NCBI RefSeq assembly: GCF_022179325.1
Contig: NZ_BPQQ01000058.1
Span: 1 to 64,000 of the forward strand
DNA from: Methylobacterium isbiliense
Lineage (GTDB): Bacteria > Pseudomonadota > Alphaproteobacteria > Rhizobiales > Beijerinckiaceae
Direction of reading: 5' to 3'
DNA: 64,000 nucleotides
Part shown: positions 34,928-43,866 of the stretch, one piece after another
How positions within the stretch are numbered: the first letter of the stretch is position 1
Layout of the letters: every line of letters begins with the position of its first letter
Position numbers and translations under genes: made by a program
The notes under the pieces: model-generated
Databases searched by the model: none
What the model saw: only the letters and a program-made list of their open reading frames with translations
What the model was told of the DNA's origin: nothing

Positions 34928-36763
34928 ATGAGAAAAAGAAGCGGCATCATTGTTGAGCACGCCATTCGAGCCGGGCACTTACTAAAGACATACAGGAACG
35001 GTCGTCGCTTAAGGATAAATCAAAAATTACCAGAAGAATATTCCACCATAAAAAACTGTATCGGGATGTTTGACATTGAGTGGTATCTTTCAAAATATCA
35101 AGATGTCAAGATTTCAGGCACCGACCCAATCATTCATTACATTGAACATGGATCCAAAGAAGGGCGCCTGCCGAACCCGCTGTTCCAGACACACTGGTAC
35201 CTCGACCGCTATCCGGAAGTGCGATCGTTGGGCGAGAACCCATTGGCCCACTACATCCGGCACGGCGTTGACCAGGGCTTGCAACCCCACCCGCTCTTCG
35301 ACACGGCTTGGTATGCACGCCGGTACTCGGAGGCAGCACGCGGCGGCCTGCACCCATTGGCGCACTTCCTGCGCTACGCCGTCGATGGCAGCGTCGACCC
35401 GAACCCGGTGTTCGGAACCGGCGCCTACCTGACGCGTCATCCGGACCTCGGTCAGACCAGGGTCAATCCGCTGGCACATTACGCCGCCACGGACATGAAT
35501 TTCTGCGCCAAGGCCGAGACAGCACGGGCCGGCCGGCCAGGCACGAGCGGGAGAGAAATCCTCTACATCGACAGCTACCATCCCCGCTTCAAAGCCGATT
35601 CAGGATCCCTGGACGCCCTCAATTTTCTCAGGATCTTCATCAATCTGGGATTCAAGATCACCTTCATCGCAGCCGCCGAATTCTTCGAACAAAATCCGCA
35701 TCGAGAACACATTGAAAACATGGGCGTCGATTGCATCGATTATTATAAGTTCATTTCCGTTGAAGATTACATCGAGAAGAACGGAACTTTGTTTGATATT
35801 TTTTTTCTATCCAGAGTCCATTGTGGCGGTAACTATTACAAGCACGCCAGGAAGGCAGCACCTGAAGCAAAGATCATCTTCAACACAGTCGACCTCCATC
35901 ACTTGAGGGAGGAGCGGGAGGCTCGACTCACGAAGGATCGCTTGGCTCTTAACCGCAGTTACTGGACCCGCGAACGGGAATACTACCTGAGCCGAATGTG
36001 CGACGCGACAATCGTTGTGTCGTCGGCCGAGTCCAAGATCATCGGGGACAACGTTAAGGGCGCGAACGTGCGGATGATCCCGCTATTACGCGACCTGACG
36101 GGGCGCGGGAGGCCTTTCGCGGAGCGGGACGGCGTCGGCTTCATCGGCGGCTACCGGCACTCGCCGAACGTCGACGCACTCTTGTACCTGCTCACGGAGA
36201 TCTGGCCGCTGGTCACCGCAATCAACGACCGCCTCACGCTGTACGTCATGGGCGCCGACCTTCCGGAATCCTTCAAGGAGCGGGCCGACCGCAACGTCGT
36301 GTATGCCGGGTACGTCGACGATATGGCGGAGGCGCTGGGGACGCTGCGGGTGACCACGGCTCCGCTGCGCTACGGGGCTGGCGCAAAGGGCAAGCTGGTG
36401 TCCAGCCTCCTGCACGGCGTCCCCTGTGTGGCAACGCCGGTCGCGGCCGAAGGCTTGGACCTGGTGCCCGGGCAGGATGTGCTGGTCGCCGATGATCCGG
36501 CCGCCTTCGCCGAGCTGATCTGCCGGCTGCACAACGACCAGGCCTTGTGGGAGCGCGTGTCGCGGTCGGGCTACGCGCACGCCTCGCGGCTGCACGACAT
36601 CAACCGCGGCTATGACCTGATGCAAAGCCTGCTTGAGAGCATCGGTCTCAGCCGGGATGCGAAGTCAGGCTCAGGAGGCGGCTGGCCGTGCCGCGAGCCG
36701 CCGAGTGCGCGCGGATCGCGTGCGCGCAATGCCGCTCTGGCATCGCTGCCTGAACACCGTTAG
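34928..36763 (+). CDS. GT4 glycosyltransferase with four N-terminal WY-YPDV/HYL-EGR repeats
   Basis: The protein has 611 residues. Residues about 45-200 contain four repeats of about 38 residues (the first FDIEWYLSKYQDV...HYIEHGSKEGRLPNP, the last degenerate). A GT-B glycosyltransferase follows: LYIDSYHPRFKADSGSLDALNFL at about residue 215, VGFIGGYRHSPNVDALLYLL, and RYGAGAKGKLVSSLLHGVPCV as the donor-binding part. The ATG at 34928 has AAGG 8 bases upstream; the frame opens at a GTG at 34859. The 5-prime third is A+T-rich and the rest is host-like, so the gene may be a mosaic. It sits beside the divergent GDP-mannose gene and upstream of a WcbI gene. Confidence 0.85.
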   Translation: MRKRSGIIVEHAIRAGHLLKTYRNGRRLRINQKLPEEYSTIKNCIGMFDIEWYLSKYQDVKISGTDPIIHYIEHGSKEGRLPNPLFQTHWYLDRYPEVRSLGENPLAHYIRHGVDQGLQPHPLFDTAWYARRYSEAARGGLHPLAHFLRYAVDGSVDPNPVFGTGAYLTRHPDLGQTRVNPLAHYAATDMNFCAKAETARAGRPGTSGREILYIDSYHPRFKADSGSLDALNFLRIFINLGFKITFIAAAEFFEQNPHREHIENMGVDCIDYYKFISVEDYIEKNGTLFDIFFLSRVHCGGNYYKHARKAAPEAKIIFNTVDLHHLREEREARLTKDRLALNRSYWTREREYYLSRMCDATIVVSSAESKIIGDNVKGANVRMIPLLRDLTGRGRPFAERDGVGFIGGYRHSPNVDALLYLLTEIWPLVTAINDRLTLYVMGADLPESFKERADRNVVYAGYVDDMAEALGTLRVTTAPLRYGAGAKGKLVSSLLHGVPCVATPVAAEGLDLVPGQDVLVADDPAAFAELICRLHNDQALWERVSRSGYAHASRLHDINRGYDLMQSLLESIGLSRDAKSGSGGGWPCREPPSARGSRARNAALASLPEHR

Positions 36764-36893
36764 CTGTAGGCCTCAGCACGGTCATTCCCCGTGACCGGAG
36801 CCTGATTGCGGCGGCAACCATCCGAGGCTGGAAGTCAATCTCCACATTCGCTATGCCGAATGAAACGATCAAGAACCAAGGGGGCAAGCCACC

Positions 36894-37754
36894 ATGACAA
36901 AGGTCGGGTTCCTGGGAAACTGTCAGGCCCAAACGCTGGAAGCGCTCGCGCTACACCTCGGCGCGGACTACGAAATCGTAAGCTTTGGACCCGTATGGCT
37001 ATATACGTCCGACGACGAGGATCGCGTACTCTCTCGTGCGCTGAGTTGCGACATCCTGTTCCATCAGCGCATCGCGGAGGATTACGGCGTACATTTTCTG
37101 CGCACAAGCAGCATGAAGCTCTTACTAAAAGATAAATGCCTATCATGGCCTAACGCATATTTTGACGGATATTTTCCTACTTTTGGATATATTTATACAA
37201 ATCGCGGAAAGATCACAGGTCCTCTCTCCGATTATCATCTGCCGATCATTCGCGAAGGATGGGAGCGCGGGCGGGCGGTGGAGGAGGTTGCCGCTGCCAT
37301 CACCAGCCCGAACAGTCCATTGTTCGCGGACGATCCGGTTTCGAACTCTCTGAGCGAATTAAGAAGTCGGGAATCAGGTCTCGATATTTGCATGAGCGAC
37401 TTCATCGAGGAGAACTATAAATCCTACAAGACATTTTTCACGCCCAACCATCCTTGTGATGTCGTACTCTTTGAACTCTTGACTCGACTTACACGCGCTG
37501 CCGGGTTGCGCACCCCGAGCGCCAGTCGCCTCGTCACCTTTCCCTACACATTGAACAGCATCCAGATTCCGGTCATGCCCGCATTCTTCGAGCGTTATGG
37601 CGGTGAGATCGCGAGGGATGGCACGTTGCGCGGCCGCGAAATCTCGCTCTCTCCCGACAGCATCGGCGAGACGGGGACACCTCGCCTTTATGACTGGCCA
37701 GGAGTTGTGGACAGCTACTTTCGCGTGTACGACGCGTATGCAAAACTTGCGTAG
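36894..37754 (+). CDS. WcbI-family polysaccharide biosynthesis protein (putative acetyltransferase)
   Basis: This 286-residue protein starts MTKVGFLGNCQAQTLEALAL; the GNCQA motif near the N-terminus is the hallmark of the WcbI family, named for a capsule-locus protein with an SGNH-like fold and a proposed acyltransfer role. CDILFHQRI follows at about residue 50 and PNAYFDGYFPTFGYI at about 83, both typical. It probably acts on the surface polysaccharide made by the neighbouring transferases. AGGGGG precedes the ATG at 36894. The 130 bp upstream hold no gene, so it may share the promoter of the GT4 gene. The acetyl-transfer function is inferred from the family, not shown here. Confidence 0.8.
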   Translation: MTKVGFLGNCQAQTLEALALHLGADYEIVSFGPVWLYTSDDEDRVLSRALSCDILFHQRIAEDYGVHFLRTSSMKLLLKDKCLSWPNAYFDGYFPTFGYIYTNRGKITGPLSDYHLPIIREGWERGRAVEEVAAAITSPNSPLFADDPVSNSLSELRSRESGLDICMSDFIEENYKSYKTFFTPNHPCDVVLFELLTRLTRAAGLRTPSASRLVTFPYTLNSIQIPVMPAFFERYGGEIARDGTLRGREISLSPDSIGETGTPRLYDWPGVVDSYFRVYDAYAKLA

Positions 37755-37862
37755 TTGGACGACGATGCCCCGACCGGCTGGCCCGGATTGATTGCGTGGA
37801 TCTGCCGGACTGGAGCTGCCCCGGTTTGTGGTCTGAGGCTTCTGCAAGTTCTCGGGCTGTGA

Positions 37863-39024
37863 TGAGACCTGTGCGCGGCAGGTGTTGAACGCCTGGCTTT
37901 GCCGTGATTCGATGGCCTGGCCTCCCCTGGAGGTCGGATCATGGCGCGTCGTCAGATCGGGCAGGAGCAGCTGGCGCTGGGAGCAGAGGTGGAGCGCCGA
38001 TCCGGATCGCTCGACGAGATCGCCGCCCTGATCGACTGGTCCGAGATCGACCGGGTTCTGGCTCCGATCTACGCCGCCCCCACGGGCGAGCAGGCCTGGC
38101 CGCCCCTGGCGCTGTTCAAGGGCTTGCTGCTGGCCGTCTGGTACGACCTGTCGGATGTCAAGCTCGCGGAGGCTCTGGATGACCGCACGAGCTTCCGCCG
38201 GTTCTGCGGCTTTGCCGCCCACGAGCCCACGCCCGAGCGCACCGCCTTCGTCCGCTTCCGCCGCGAATTGGTGGCCCGCGGCCTCGATGGGGTGCTGTTC
38301 GAGACGGTGACCCGCCAGCTCGACGCGCGCGGCATGGTGATCAAGACCGGCACACTGGTCGATGCCACCGTGATCGCGTCGGCCACCTCCAGCGACGCGC
38401 AGGCCCGCTGGGTGGGCCACCGGCACCGTGCGGCGGTGCATGGCGACAAGGCGCACGTGGCCTGCGACCATGACGGCGGGATCGTGCGCACGGTCGCGAT
38501 CACGCCTGCCAACGTCAACGATGGCCGGATGCTCGGGGCGGTTCTCCCGGCCAGCCCTGGCGAGGTCTACGCCGATCTGGCCTACGCGAGTGTGGCCAAC
38601 GAGCGCGCAATCCATGCGGCTGGCGGTCACTCCCGCCTGCCGGCTCGGGGGATCTGGGCCGCGGCGGATGACACGACGGCGTTGGCTTGTCTGGAGGCCT
38701 GGAACTGGCGGGTTGGCCATGTCCGGCGTCGCATCGAGAAGATCTTCGGCACGTGGAAACGGAGCGACGGCCTGCGGCGGATGCGCTGGTGGGGTCTGGC
38801 CAAGGCGGGCCTGCAGGTGCGGCTGACCGCAACGGCTTACACTCTGCGTCGCGCCATGACGCTGCTGCGGGGTCAGCCGGCCTAACCAGGGGAGGAGTCT
38901 GCCCGGATCAGACAGTCCGGGCGAAAAACGTCCTCGAACCGTCTCAATGGCGCATCGAGAAACACCTGGAAGGCGCGAAATCCGGCATTCGCGACAGAAA
39001 AAACTGCGCCGCGCACAGGTCTCA
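37863..39024 (+). mobile_element. IS5-family (IS1031-like) insertion sequence, complete
   Basis: The ends TGAGACCTGTGCGCGGC (37863) and its reverse complement (to 39024) are perfect 17-bp inverted repeats. TGA occurs on each side (37860-37862 and 39025-39027), a TNA-type target duplication as in the IS1031 group. The element is 1162 bp with one intact gene. It lies about 100 bp past the WcbI stop codon and disrupts nothing recognisable. Confidence 0.9.
37941..38885 (+). CDS. IS5-family transposase (IS1031-like)
   Basis: This 314-residue DDE transposase has the N-terminal DUF772-type block (PPLALFKGLLLAVWYDLSDVKLAEAL...SFRRFCG), the first catalytic Asp in TGTLVDATVIAS, and the second in VYADLAYAS. 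The C-terminal segment HVRRRIEKIFGTWKRSDGLRRM carries the catalytic Glu. The frame is intact from the ATG at 37941. It is a different IS5 subgroup from the transposases at 16.9 and 23.7 kb. Confidence 0.92.
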   Translation: MARRQIGQEQLALGAEVERRSGSLDEIAALIDWSEIDRVLAPIYAAPTGEQAWPPLALFKGLLLAVWYDLSDVKLAEALDDRTSFRRFCGFAAHEPTPERTAFVRFRRELVARGLDGVLFETVTRQLDARGMVIKTGTLVDATVIASATSSDAQARWVGHRHRAAVHGDKAHVACDHDGGIVRTVAITPANVNDGRMLGAVLPASPGEVYADLAYASVANERAIHAAGGHSRLPARGIWAAADDTTALACLEAWNWRVGHVRRRIEKIFGTWKRSDGLRRMRWWGLAKAGLQVRLTATAYTLRRAMTLLRGQPA

Positions 39025-39189
39025 TGAGATCGGCCAAGCCTCTGATCTAGCGCAGGTCTCTGCGCCAGTCGGAAACTTGCGACTGTGTAGGAAGTGGGTG
39101 GTGGTGCACGCAGGTCCCCGCCAATCCGTCACCGCGCCGCTTCCCTGTTCTGCCGGAAAAAACAGGCAGTCGGGCCGGAAAAGCAGGCC
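39025..39189. other. Short gap between two IS elements
   Basis: About 165 bp separate the IS1031-like element from the IS3 copy. No frame or repeat of note is visible; this is presumably original locus DNA between the WcbI and DUF6492 genes. Confidence 0.4.
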
Positions 39190-40344
39190 TGGGATTGCCC
39201 GGTTTCTGTGGACGGTTACGGGGCTTGGGTGACCAGGGTCTCGGTTGCGGGTTTTGGCTGGTGCTCCTGTTCGTAGACGACGGGTGAGCGGTAGCCCAGG
39301 GCGGAGTGTCGCCGCACTGGGTTGTAGAAGCCTTCGAGGTAGCTGAAGAGGGCCACGCGGGCCTCGGGCCGGGAGTGGAAGCGCCGGCGGGCGAGCAGCT
39401 CGCATTCCAGGGTCGAGAAGAAGCTCTCGGCCATGGCGTTGTCGTAGGCGTCACCGACTGAGCCCATTGAGGGCCGCACACCCGCCTCGCGGCAGCGGCT
39501 GCCGAAGGCCAGCGACGTATACTGCAAGCCCTGATACGAGTGATGGATCACGTCTCGCGGCTTTCTCCGTCCGACGGCCATTTCGAGCGCGTCCAAGACC
39601 AGTTCGGTCCTCAGATGGTCGGTCATTGACCAGCCGACGATCCGGCGGCTGAACGCGTCGAGCACGATCGCCAGGTAGAGGAACCCTGCACGCGTCGGGA
39701 TGTAGGTGATGTCCGCGACCCAGAGGCGGTTGGGTTCATCGGCCGCGAAGCTGCGGTCGACCAGGTCCGGGGCCGGCCGGGCCTCCTGATCACGCCGCGT
39801 TGTCACCGGCCCGCCGCGGCGGTGGCAGGCCCCAACAAGACCCGCCTTTCGCATCAGCCGGGCGATGCGCTTGCGGCTGTGGGCCTGGCCCTCGTCGCGT
39901 AACTCCGGAAGTGAGCCTGGTTCTCGCTCATGAACCGGAAGATCCCGACGGCAGAACTCCGGTCTCGCGCGCAAACCAGGCTGTCGCGCGAGAGAGGATG
40001 TCGTGCGAGAGAGGATGTCGCGCTCCAGCTTCAACTGACGGTTCTCGCGCCGTAGCCGAAGCCGCTCCTCGCGCCCCGTCGCGGAGAGAGCAGCCTCAGC
40101 GCCAGAGGGCTTGGCCTCGCGGCGGCCTTCCTGGCGATCGGCCTCGGCCACCCAATTGCGGATGGCTTGGGCCGACGGCTCGAACTCGCGGGCGAGGTCG
40201 GTCGGATCGCGCCCGGCGCAGACCAGCTCGACCATCTGGCGGCGGAACTCCGCCGGGGACGGGGGACGGGTTCTCGGCATGGCTAAAACACCTCACGCGA
40301 AAGCGCTCTCGGTGTCCACCAATCCAGGGCAATCCCAACCCCAC
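39190..40344 (-). mobile_element. IS3-family element, internally deleted copy 2
   Basis: The ends TGGGATTGCCCGGTTTCTGTGG (left, from 39190) and TGGGATTGCCCTGGATTGG (right, read inward) are imperfect inverted repeats. The same element as copy 1 at 24.1 kb is recognisable by near-identity over orfA and both ends. This copy keeps most of orfB but lacks its first ~55 codons. It also carries a 17-bp tandem duplication that merges orfA with orfB. The right end abuts the stop codon of the DUF6492 gene. Confidence 0.75.
39216..40280 (-). pseudogene. IS3-family transposase, fused OrfA-OrfB with internal deletion
   Basis: A single 354-codon frame reads OrfA (MPRTRPPSPAEFRRQMVELV... leucine zipper RLRRENRQLKLERDILS), then shifts frame because GCGAGAGAGGATGTCGT is duplicated (17 bp, not a multiple of three). 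It passes through TTSSLARQPGLRARPEF and joins OrfB at ELRDEGQAHSRKRIARLMRK. The rve core is present: LWVADITYIPT (Asp), MGSVGDAYDNAMAESFFSTLE (Asp and Glu). The missing stretch corresponds to the start of OrfB that normally follows MSENQ. Whether the fused protein works is doubtful; I call it a pseudogene. Confidence 0.7.
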
Positions 40345-41193
40345 TTAGAGACCGATCGCCTTGCGAATCTCCTCCAGAGTACGCTGTGCAACAGGATCGA
40401 AGCGGCCCTTATGGATACCGCACATTTTCCAGCTCGGATTGTTTCTTGCACCTTCGACAAGGAGATGAATTTCATCAGGGCTAATCACGCTTTCACCCCA
40501 GCTGGTATGCGAAAGCTTTTCAGTGAGATTGGCACGCTGCTGAAAATTATAAAGATATGAAGAATACAAAAGGAATTCCGAATAGCCGCCGCCAGCTCCA
40601 AACCGCTCTTCGAAAAAAATTCCGAACGGCATACCTTCTTTCTTTTCGACCGCATCAATCATACTGCGCACAAATGCTGTATTAAAAACGAATGGAGTCG
40701 CCATCGCAGGCAAAGCTACATTGTCGTAGGGCTCCTCAGTGCCCCAGTACGACAAATACATATTCTTCATATACCTCCTAAAATCGGTCTCCTCATACGT
40801 CTCAAGGAAAACAGCAGGGTACGGACCGCTAAATAACTCATTCAAATCAAAGTGTTTTACGAGAAAATTCTTTGTATCGAGCACAACATAAAAATCAGTT
40901 TGCACGCGAAACGAGACTTCGAGCTTCTGAACCTGCTGCAAACAATATCCTCGACCGGTCTTCAGCGTGAAATGATCTCTTCGACATTCCAATGTCGAGA
41001 TTCCGGCCCTTGCCAGCACTGGAAATATGCTATCGCGCATGAAGCGACTGGAAGTGCTCGGATCTTCATCATTTATACAATAAATCAACCTGTTGACCGA
41101 CTGTGCGTCAATAAACCGCGCAATAGTTTTGGCTTGCAGCTCCGCCAATTCGAGCTCTTCTTCGTAAATCACAACAACTAAGTCGCATCTCAT
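40345..41193 (-). CDS. DUF6492-family protein (putative glycosyltransferase-like)
   Basis: This 282-residue protein has an N-terminal Rossmann-like strand (CDLVVVIYEEELELAELQAKTIARF), then DFYVVLDTKNFLVKHFDLNEL near residue 105. The latter is the signature of DUF6492, a family in polysaccharide loci that resembles GT-A transferases, with LDTKN in the place of a DxD motif. GRFDP occurs near the C-terminus. The ATG at 41193 is preferred for its match to family N-termini (GGGAG 11 bases upstream); 41229 is also in frame. The base composition is A+T-rich, like the 21.7-23.5 kb cargo. The IS3 copy lies directly after its stop codon but does not truncate it. Confidence 0.68.
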   Translation of the reverse strand: MRCDLVVVIYEEELELAELQAKTIARFIDAQSVNRLIYCINDEDPSTSSRFMRDSIFPVLARAGISTLECRRDHFTLKTGRGYCLQQVQKLEVSFRVQTDFYVVLDTKNFLVKHFDLNELFSGPYPAVFLETYEETDFRRYMKNMYLSYWGTEEPYDNVALPAMATPFVFNTAFVRSMIDAVEKKEGMPFGIFFEERFGAGGGYSEFLLYSSYLYNFQQRANLTEKLSHTSWGESVISPDEIHLLVEGARNNPSWKMCGIHKGRFDPVAQRTLEEIRKAIGL

Positions 41194-41902
41194 GAGCCAT
41201 TGTTCTCCCGTCTGATCAGAATCGATCATCAAGTGGAATACAAAGCCTTTACAACTCGATCAACAGCACCGTTATGCCTTGGCGATACTCCTCCACGCCG
41301 AAAATTGATTTTTGCAACCAGGCATGTCAGCAAGATCGCGTCTGTCGACCAACGACGCGCGATACGGCGCCGCGATTCTTTGAGGTCTGGAGACCTGCTC
41401 GACGGTGCGGATGCGACGCCACTGGACAGTTTCAGGCGAGCGCCTTGGAGCGGCGTCGGGGCCGGGCGGCGCGAAATCAAGCCTCCTCTCTCGACGACAT
41501 GCCTTTGCTGACCCAAAGGCTGGATCGAGCCGGCAAAGCGACTCCTTCGCGAGCGTGCTGGCCTCGCCCCGGTACGACGGCAGCGCCTTAACACTCTTCG
41601 GCTTTCGGCTCCAGCACAGTCCGGCTGCCGAATGCGCCGCTCTGCGGGCCAACGGCCGGAGCACTCGTCGGGACGCAGCCCGTTCCGCCCAAGTTCCGTC
41701 GGATGCCGGCGTGATCGGCTCGTGCATGAAATTCCGCTCGTGATCTGCAACGGCCGCCATACTATCCCGCTGACGGAGCCACGACGGACGCACGGACGAG
41801 CGCGGCCCGCCAACCTTTGCGGACGCTGGAAGCTGGGCGGGCTCGAACAGCGCCTTACATGTGGTCGATGTCAGAAGCCGCTCCCGGGCCGATGGAGACA
41901 TC
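41194..41902. other. Gene-free boundary region before phosphomannomutase
   Basis: About 700 bp have only random-looking frames on both strands. It marks a change from A+T-rich cargo on the left to host-like DNA on the right. The divergent genes at 41193 and 41903 need promoters here, but I cannot place them. Confidence 0.45.
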
Positions 41903-43315
41903 ATGAGCAGTCTGAAATTCGGGACGAGCGGCCTGCGCGGCCTCGTGACGGACCTCGAAGGAGGGCCGAGCTACGCCTATGCGAGCGCCTTCCTCCGCTC
42001 CGTCGCGGCGACGAGCGGCACCGGCCGCACCGTCGTGATCGGACGGGATCTGCGCGACAGCAGCCCGCGGATCGCCCGGTCGGTCGCACGTGCGGCCGCG
42101 GCGGCCGGCTTCGATCCGATCGATTGCGGCGCCCTGCCGACGCCGGCCCTCGCGCTCGAAGGGATGCGGCGCGGCGCCTGCGCGGTGATGGTCACGGGCA
42201 GCCACATCCCGGAGGACCGCAACGGCCTGAAGTTCTACCGGCCCGACGGCGAGATCACCAAGGACGACGAGACCGCCATCCTGGCGGCTCTCGGCGGCAG
42301 CGACCAAGTGGATGACGCATCGGCGACCGACGCCGCGGCCCCGGATACGGGCGCGCTCGACCGCTACCGCCGACGCTACAGCGACGTCTTCCCGCCGGCG
42401 ATGCTGTCCGGCCTGAAGGTGGCGGTCTATCAGCAGAGTTCCGTCGCCCGCGACCTGCTCGTCGATCTGCTCGCGGGCTTCGGCGCGCAGGTCGTGCCGA
42501 TCGGGCGATCCGACGTCTTCGTGCCGATCGACACCGAAGCCCATCGCCCCGAGGACGTCGCCACCATCCGCGGGGCCGTGACCTCGGGCGGCTTCGACGC
42601 GCTCGTGACCACCGACGGCGACGCCGACCGCCCGCTCGTCGCGGACGGCACCGGCCGGATCGTGCGCGGCGACATCCTCGGCCTGATCACCGCCCGGTAC
42701 CTCGGCATCGACACGGTCGTGGTGCCGGTCACGGCCGGCTCGGCGCTTGCGCAGGCCGGCTTCCGGCGCGTGCTGCGCACCCGGGTCGGCTCGCCCTTCG
42801 TCATCGCCGGCATGGCGCAGGCGCAGCGGGAGGGCGCGCGCTCCGTCGTCGGCTTCGAGGCGAATGGCGGGTTCCTGCTCGGATCGGACGTGGCCATCGG
42901 CGGCAGGACGCTGGCCGCCCTGCCGACCCGCGACGCGGTGCTGCCGATCCTGGCGACGCTGGCGGCGACGCGGGCGGCCGGCCTGCCGCTCGCCGATCTC
43001 GTCGCCTCCCTCAACGCGGGCGAGACCGCGAGCGACCGCCTGCCCAACACGCCCGCCGAGCACAGCGGCGCGCTGCTGGGGCGGCTCGGCCAGGAGGCCT
43101 TCCGCCGGGAGTTCCTGCGCCCGATCGGCACGCCGCTCGCCGTCGACGCGCAGGACGGGGTCAGGATCGAGCTCGACGGCGGGCGGACCATCCACTTCCG
43201 CGCCTCCGGGAACGCGCCCGAACTGCGCTGCTACGCGGAGGCCGGGTCGGCGGCCGAGGCGCAGGACCTCGTCCGATGGGGCTTGGCGGCCGCGGCGGCG
43301 GCCATGCAGGCGTGA
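41903..43315 (+). CDS. Phosphomannomutase / phosphoglucomutase
   Basis: This is a 470-residue alpha-D-phosphohexomutase. The start SSLKFGTSGLRGLV is the family N-terminus, AVMVTGSHIPEDRNGLKFY holds the phospho-serine (Ser100), TTDGDADRPLV is the magnesium-binding loop (Asp238, Asp240, Asp242), and GFEANGGFLLGS is the sugar-specificity region. The phosphate-binding loop FRASGNAPELR lies near the C-terminus. It converts mannose-6-phosphate to mannose-1-phosphate, feeding the GDP-mannose enzyme at 33072. Sugar preference cannot be told from sequence alone. The ATG at 41903 follows GGAG by 5 bases. Confidence 0.92.
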   Translation: MSSLKFGTSGLRGLVTDLEGGPSYAYASAFLRSVAATSGTGRTVVIGRDLRDSSPRIARSVARAAAAAGFDPIDCGALPTPALALEGMRRGACAVMVTGSHIPEDRNGLKFYRPDGEITKDDETAILAALGGSDQVDDASATDAAAPDTGALDRYRRRYSDVFPPAMLSGLKVAVYQQSSVARDLLVDLLAGFGAQVVPIGRSDVFVPIDTEAHRPEDVATIRGAVTSGGFDALVTTDGDADRPLVADGTGRIVRGDILGLITARYLGIDTVVVPVTAGSALAQAGFRRVLRTRVGSPFVIAGMAQAQREGARSVVGFEANGGFLLGSDVAIGGRTLAALPTRDAVLPILATLAATRAAGLPLADLVASLNAGETASDRLPNTPAEHSGALLGRLGQEAFRREFLRPIGTPLAVDAQDGVRIELDGGRTIHFRASGNAPELRCYAEAGSAAEAQDLVRWGLAAAAAAMQA

Positions 43316-43359
43316 GCCGGACGGCCGATCCCGCGTGACCAGCATCGCCGGGCGGGCCC

Positions 43360-43785
43360 TCAGGCGGGCTTTCGCCCGCGCGCGGCCTTGCGCAGGGCGG
43401 CCGCCCGGGCGCGGCGCGTCGCCTCGGCCCGGCGCGTCAGCCAGTCCAGGATGTTGCGCTCCACCCGCTCGCCCGTGTCGCGGTCGGTGAGGCGGTGGAT
43501 GCGGTCGGCCCGGAAGCCACGATAGCCGTCGCGGTCGCGGTCGGTGCCCCCGACCAGCACCCTGCCGGGGCCGATCTTCAGCTCGTGCGCGGCCAGGCGC
43601 CGGACGCTCCAGGCGCCGCTGCCATCCTCGTAGACCAGTTCGAACCGGCCCTCGATCGGCAGCACCCGCCACGCGCCGTCCTGGCGCTCGACGAGGAGAT
43701 CCCCGGCCGGGACAGGGGCGGGCGCGCCCTCCGGCGGCCCGCTCGCGGGGGGCTCAATCGGCCCGAAAAAGCTGTTGTCGAACAT
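43360..43785 (-). CDS. Hypothetical protein with WYL-like C-terminal region
   Basis: This is a 141-residue protein. The N-terminus is proline-rich (PIEPPASGPPEGAPAPVP). The rest resembles the end of a WYL domain: a beta-strand run RFELVYEDGSGAWSVRRLAAHELK, then VLVGGTDRDRDGYRGFRADRI, where the GFR-DRI pattern is typical. The C-terminus is basic (RRAEATRRARAAALRKAARGRK) and could bind nucleic acid. There is no helix-turn-helix, so it is not a typical WYL regulator. Its 3-prime end faces the phosphomannomutase. Confidence 0.55.
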   Translation of the reverse strand: MFDNSFFGPIEPPASGPPEGAPAPVPAGDLLVERQDGAWRVLPIEGRFELVYEDGSGAWSVRRLAAHELKIGPGRVLVGGTDRDRDGYRGFRADRIHRLTDRDTGERVERNILDWLTRRAEATRRARAAALRKAARGRKPA

Positions 43786-43866
43786 GGGATTGATATAGGT
43801 GTTCGCGCTTCGTTCTGAAAGGGGAGGGGGCGTGTGTCCGGCTCCCTTCCGGAGGGCGTTCCGCGG

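Noticed and set aside
41272-41904. A 210-codon minus-strand frame in the gap before phosphomannomutase
   Set aside because: It has no recognisable motif and composition like its antisense frames, and it would overlap the phosphomannomutase start.
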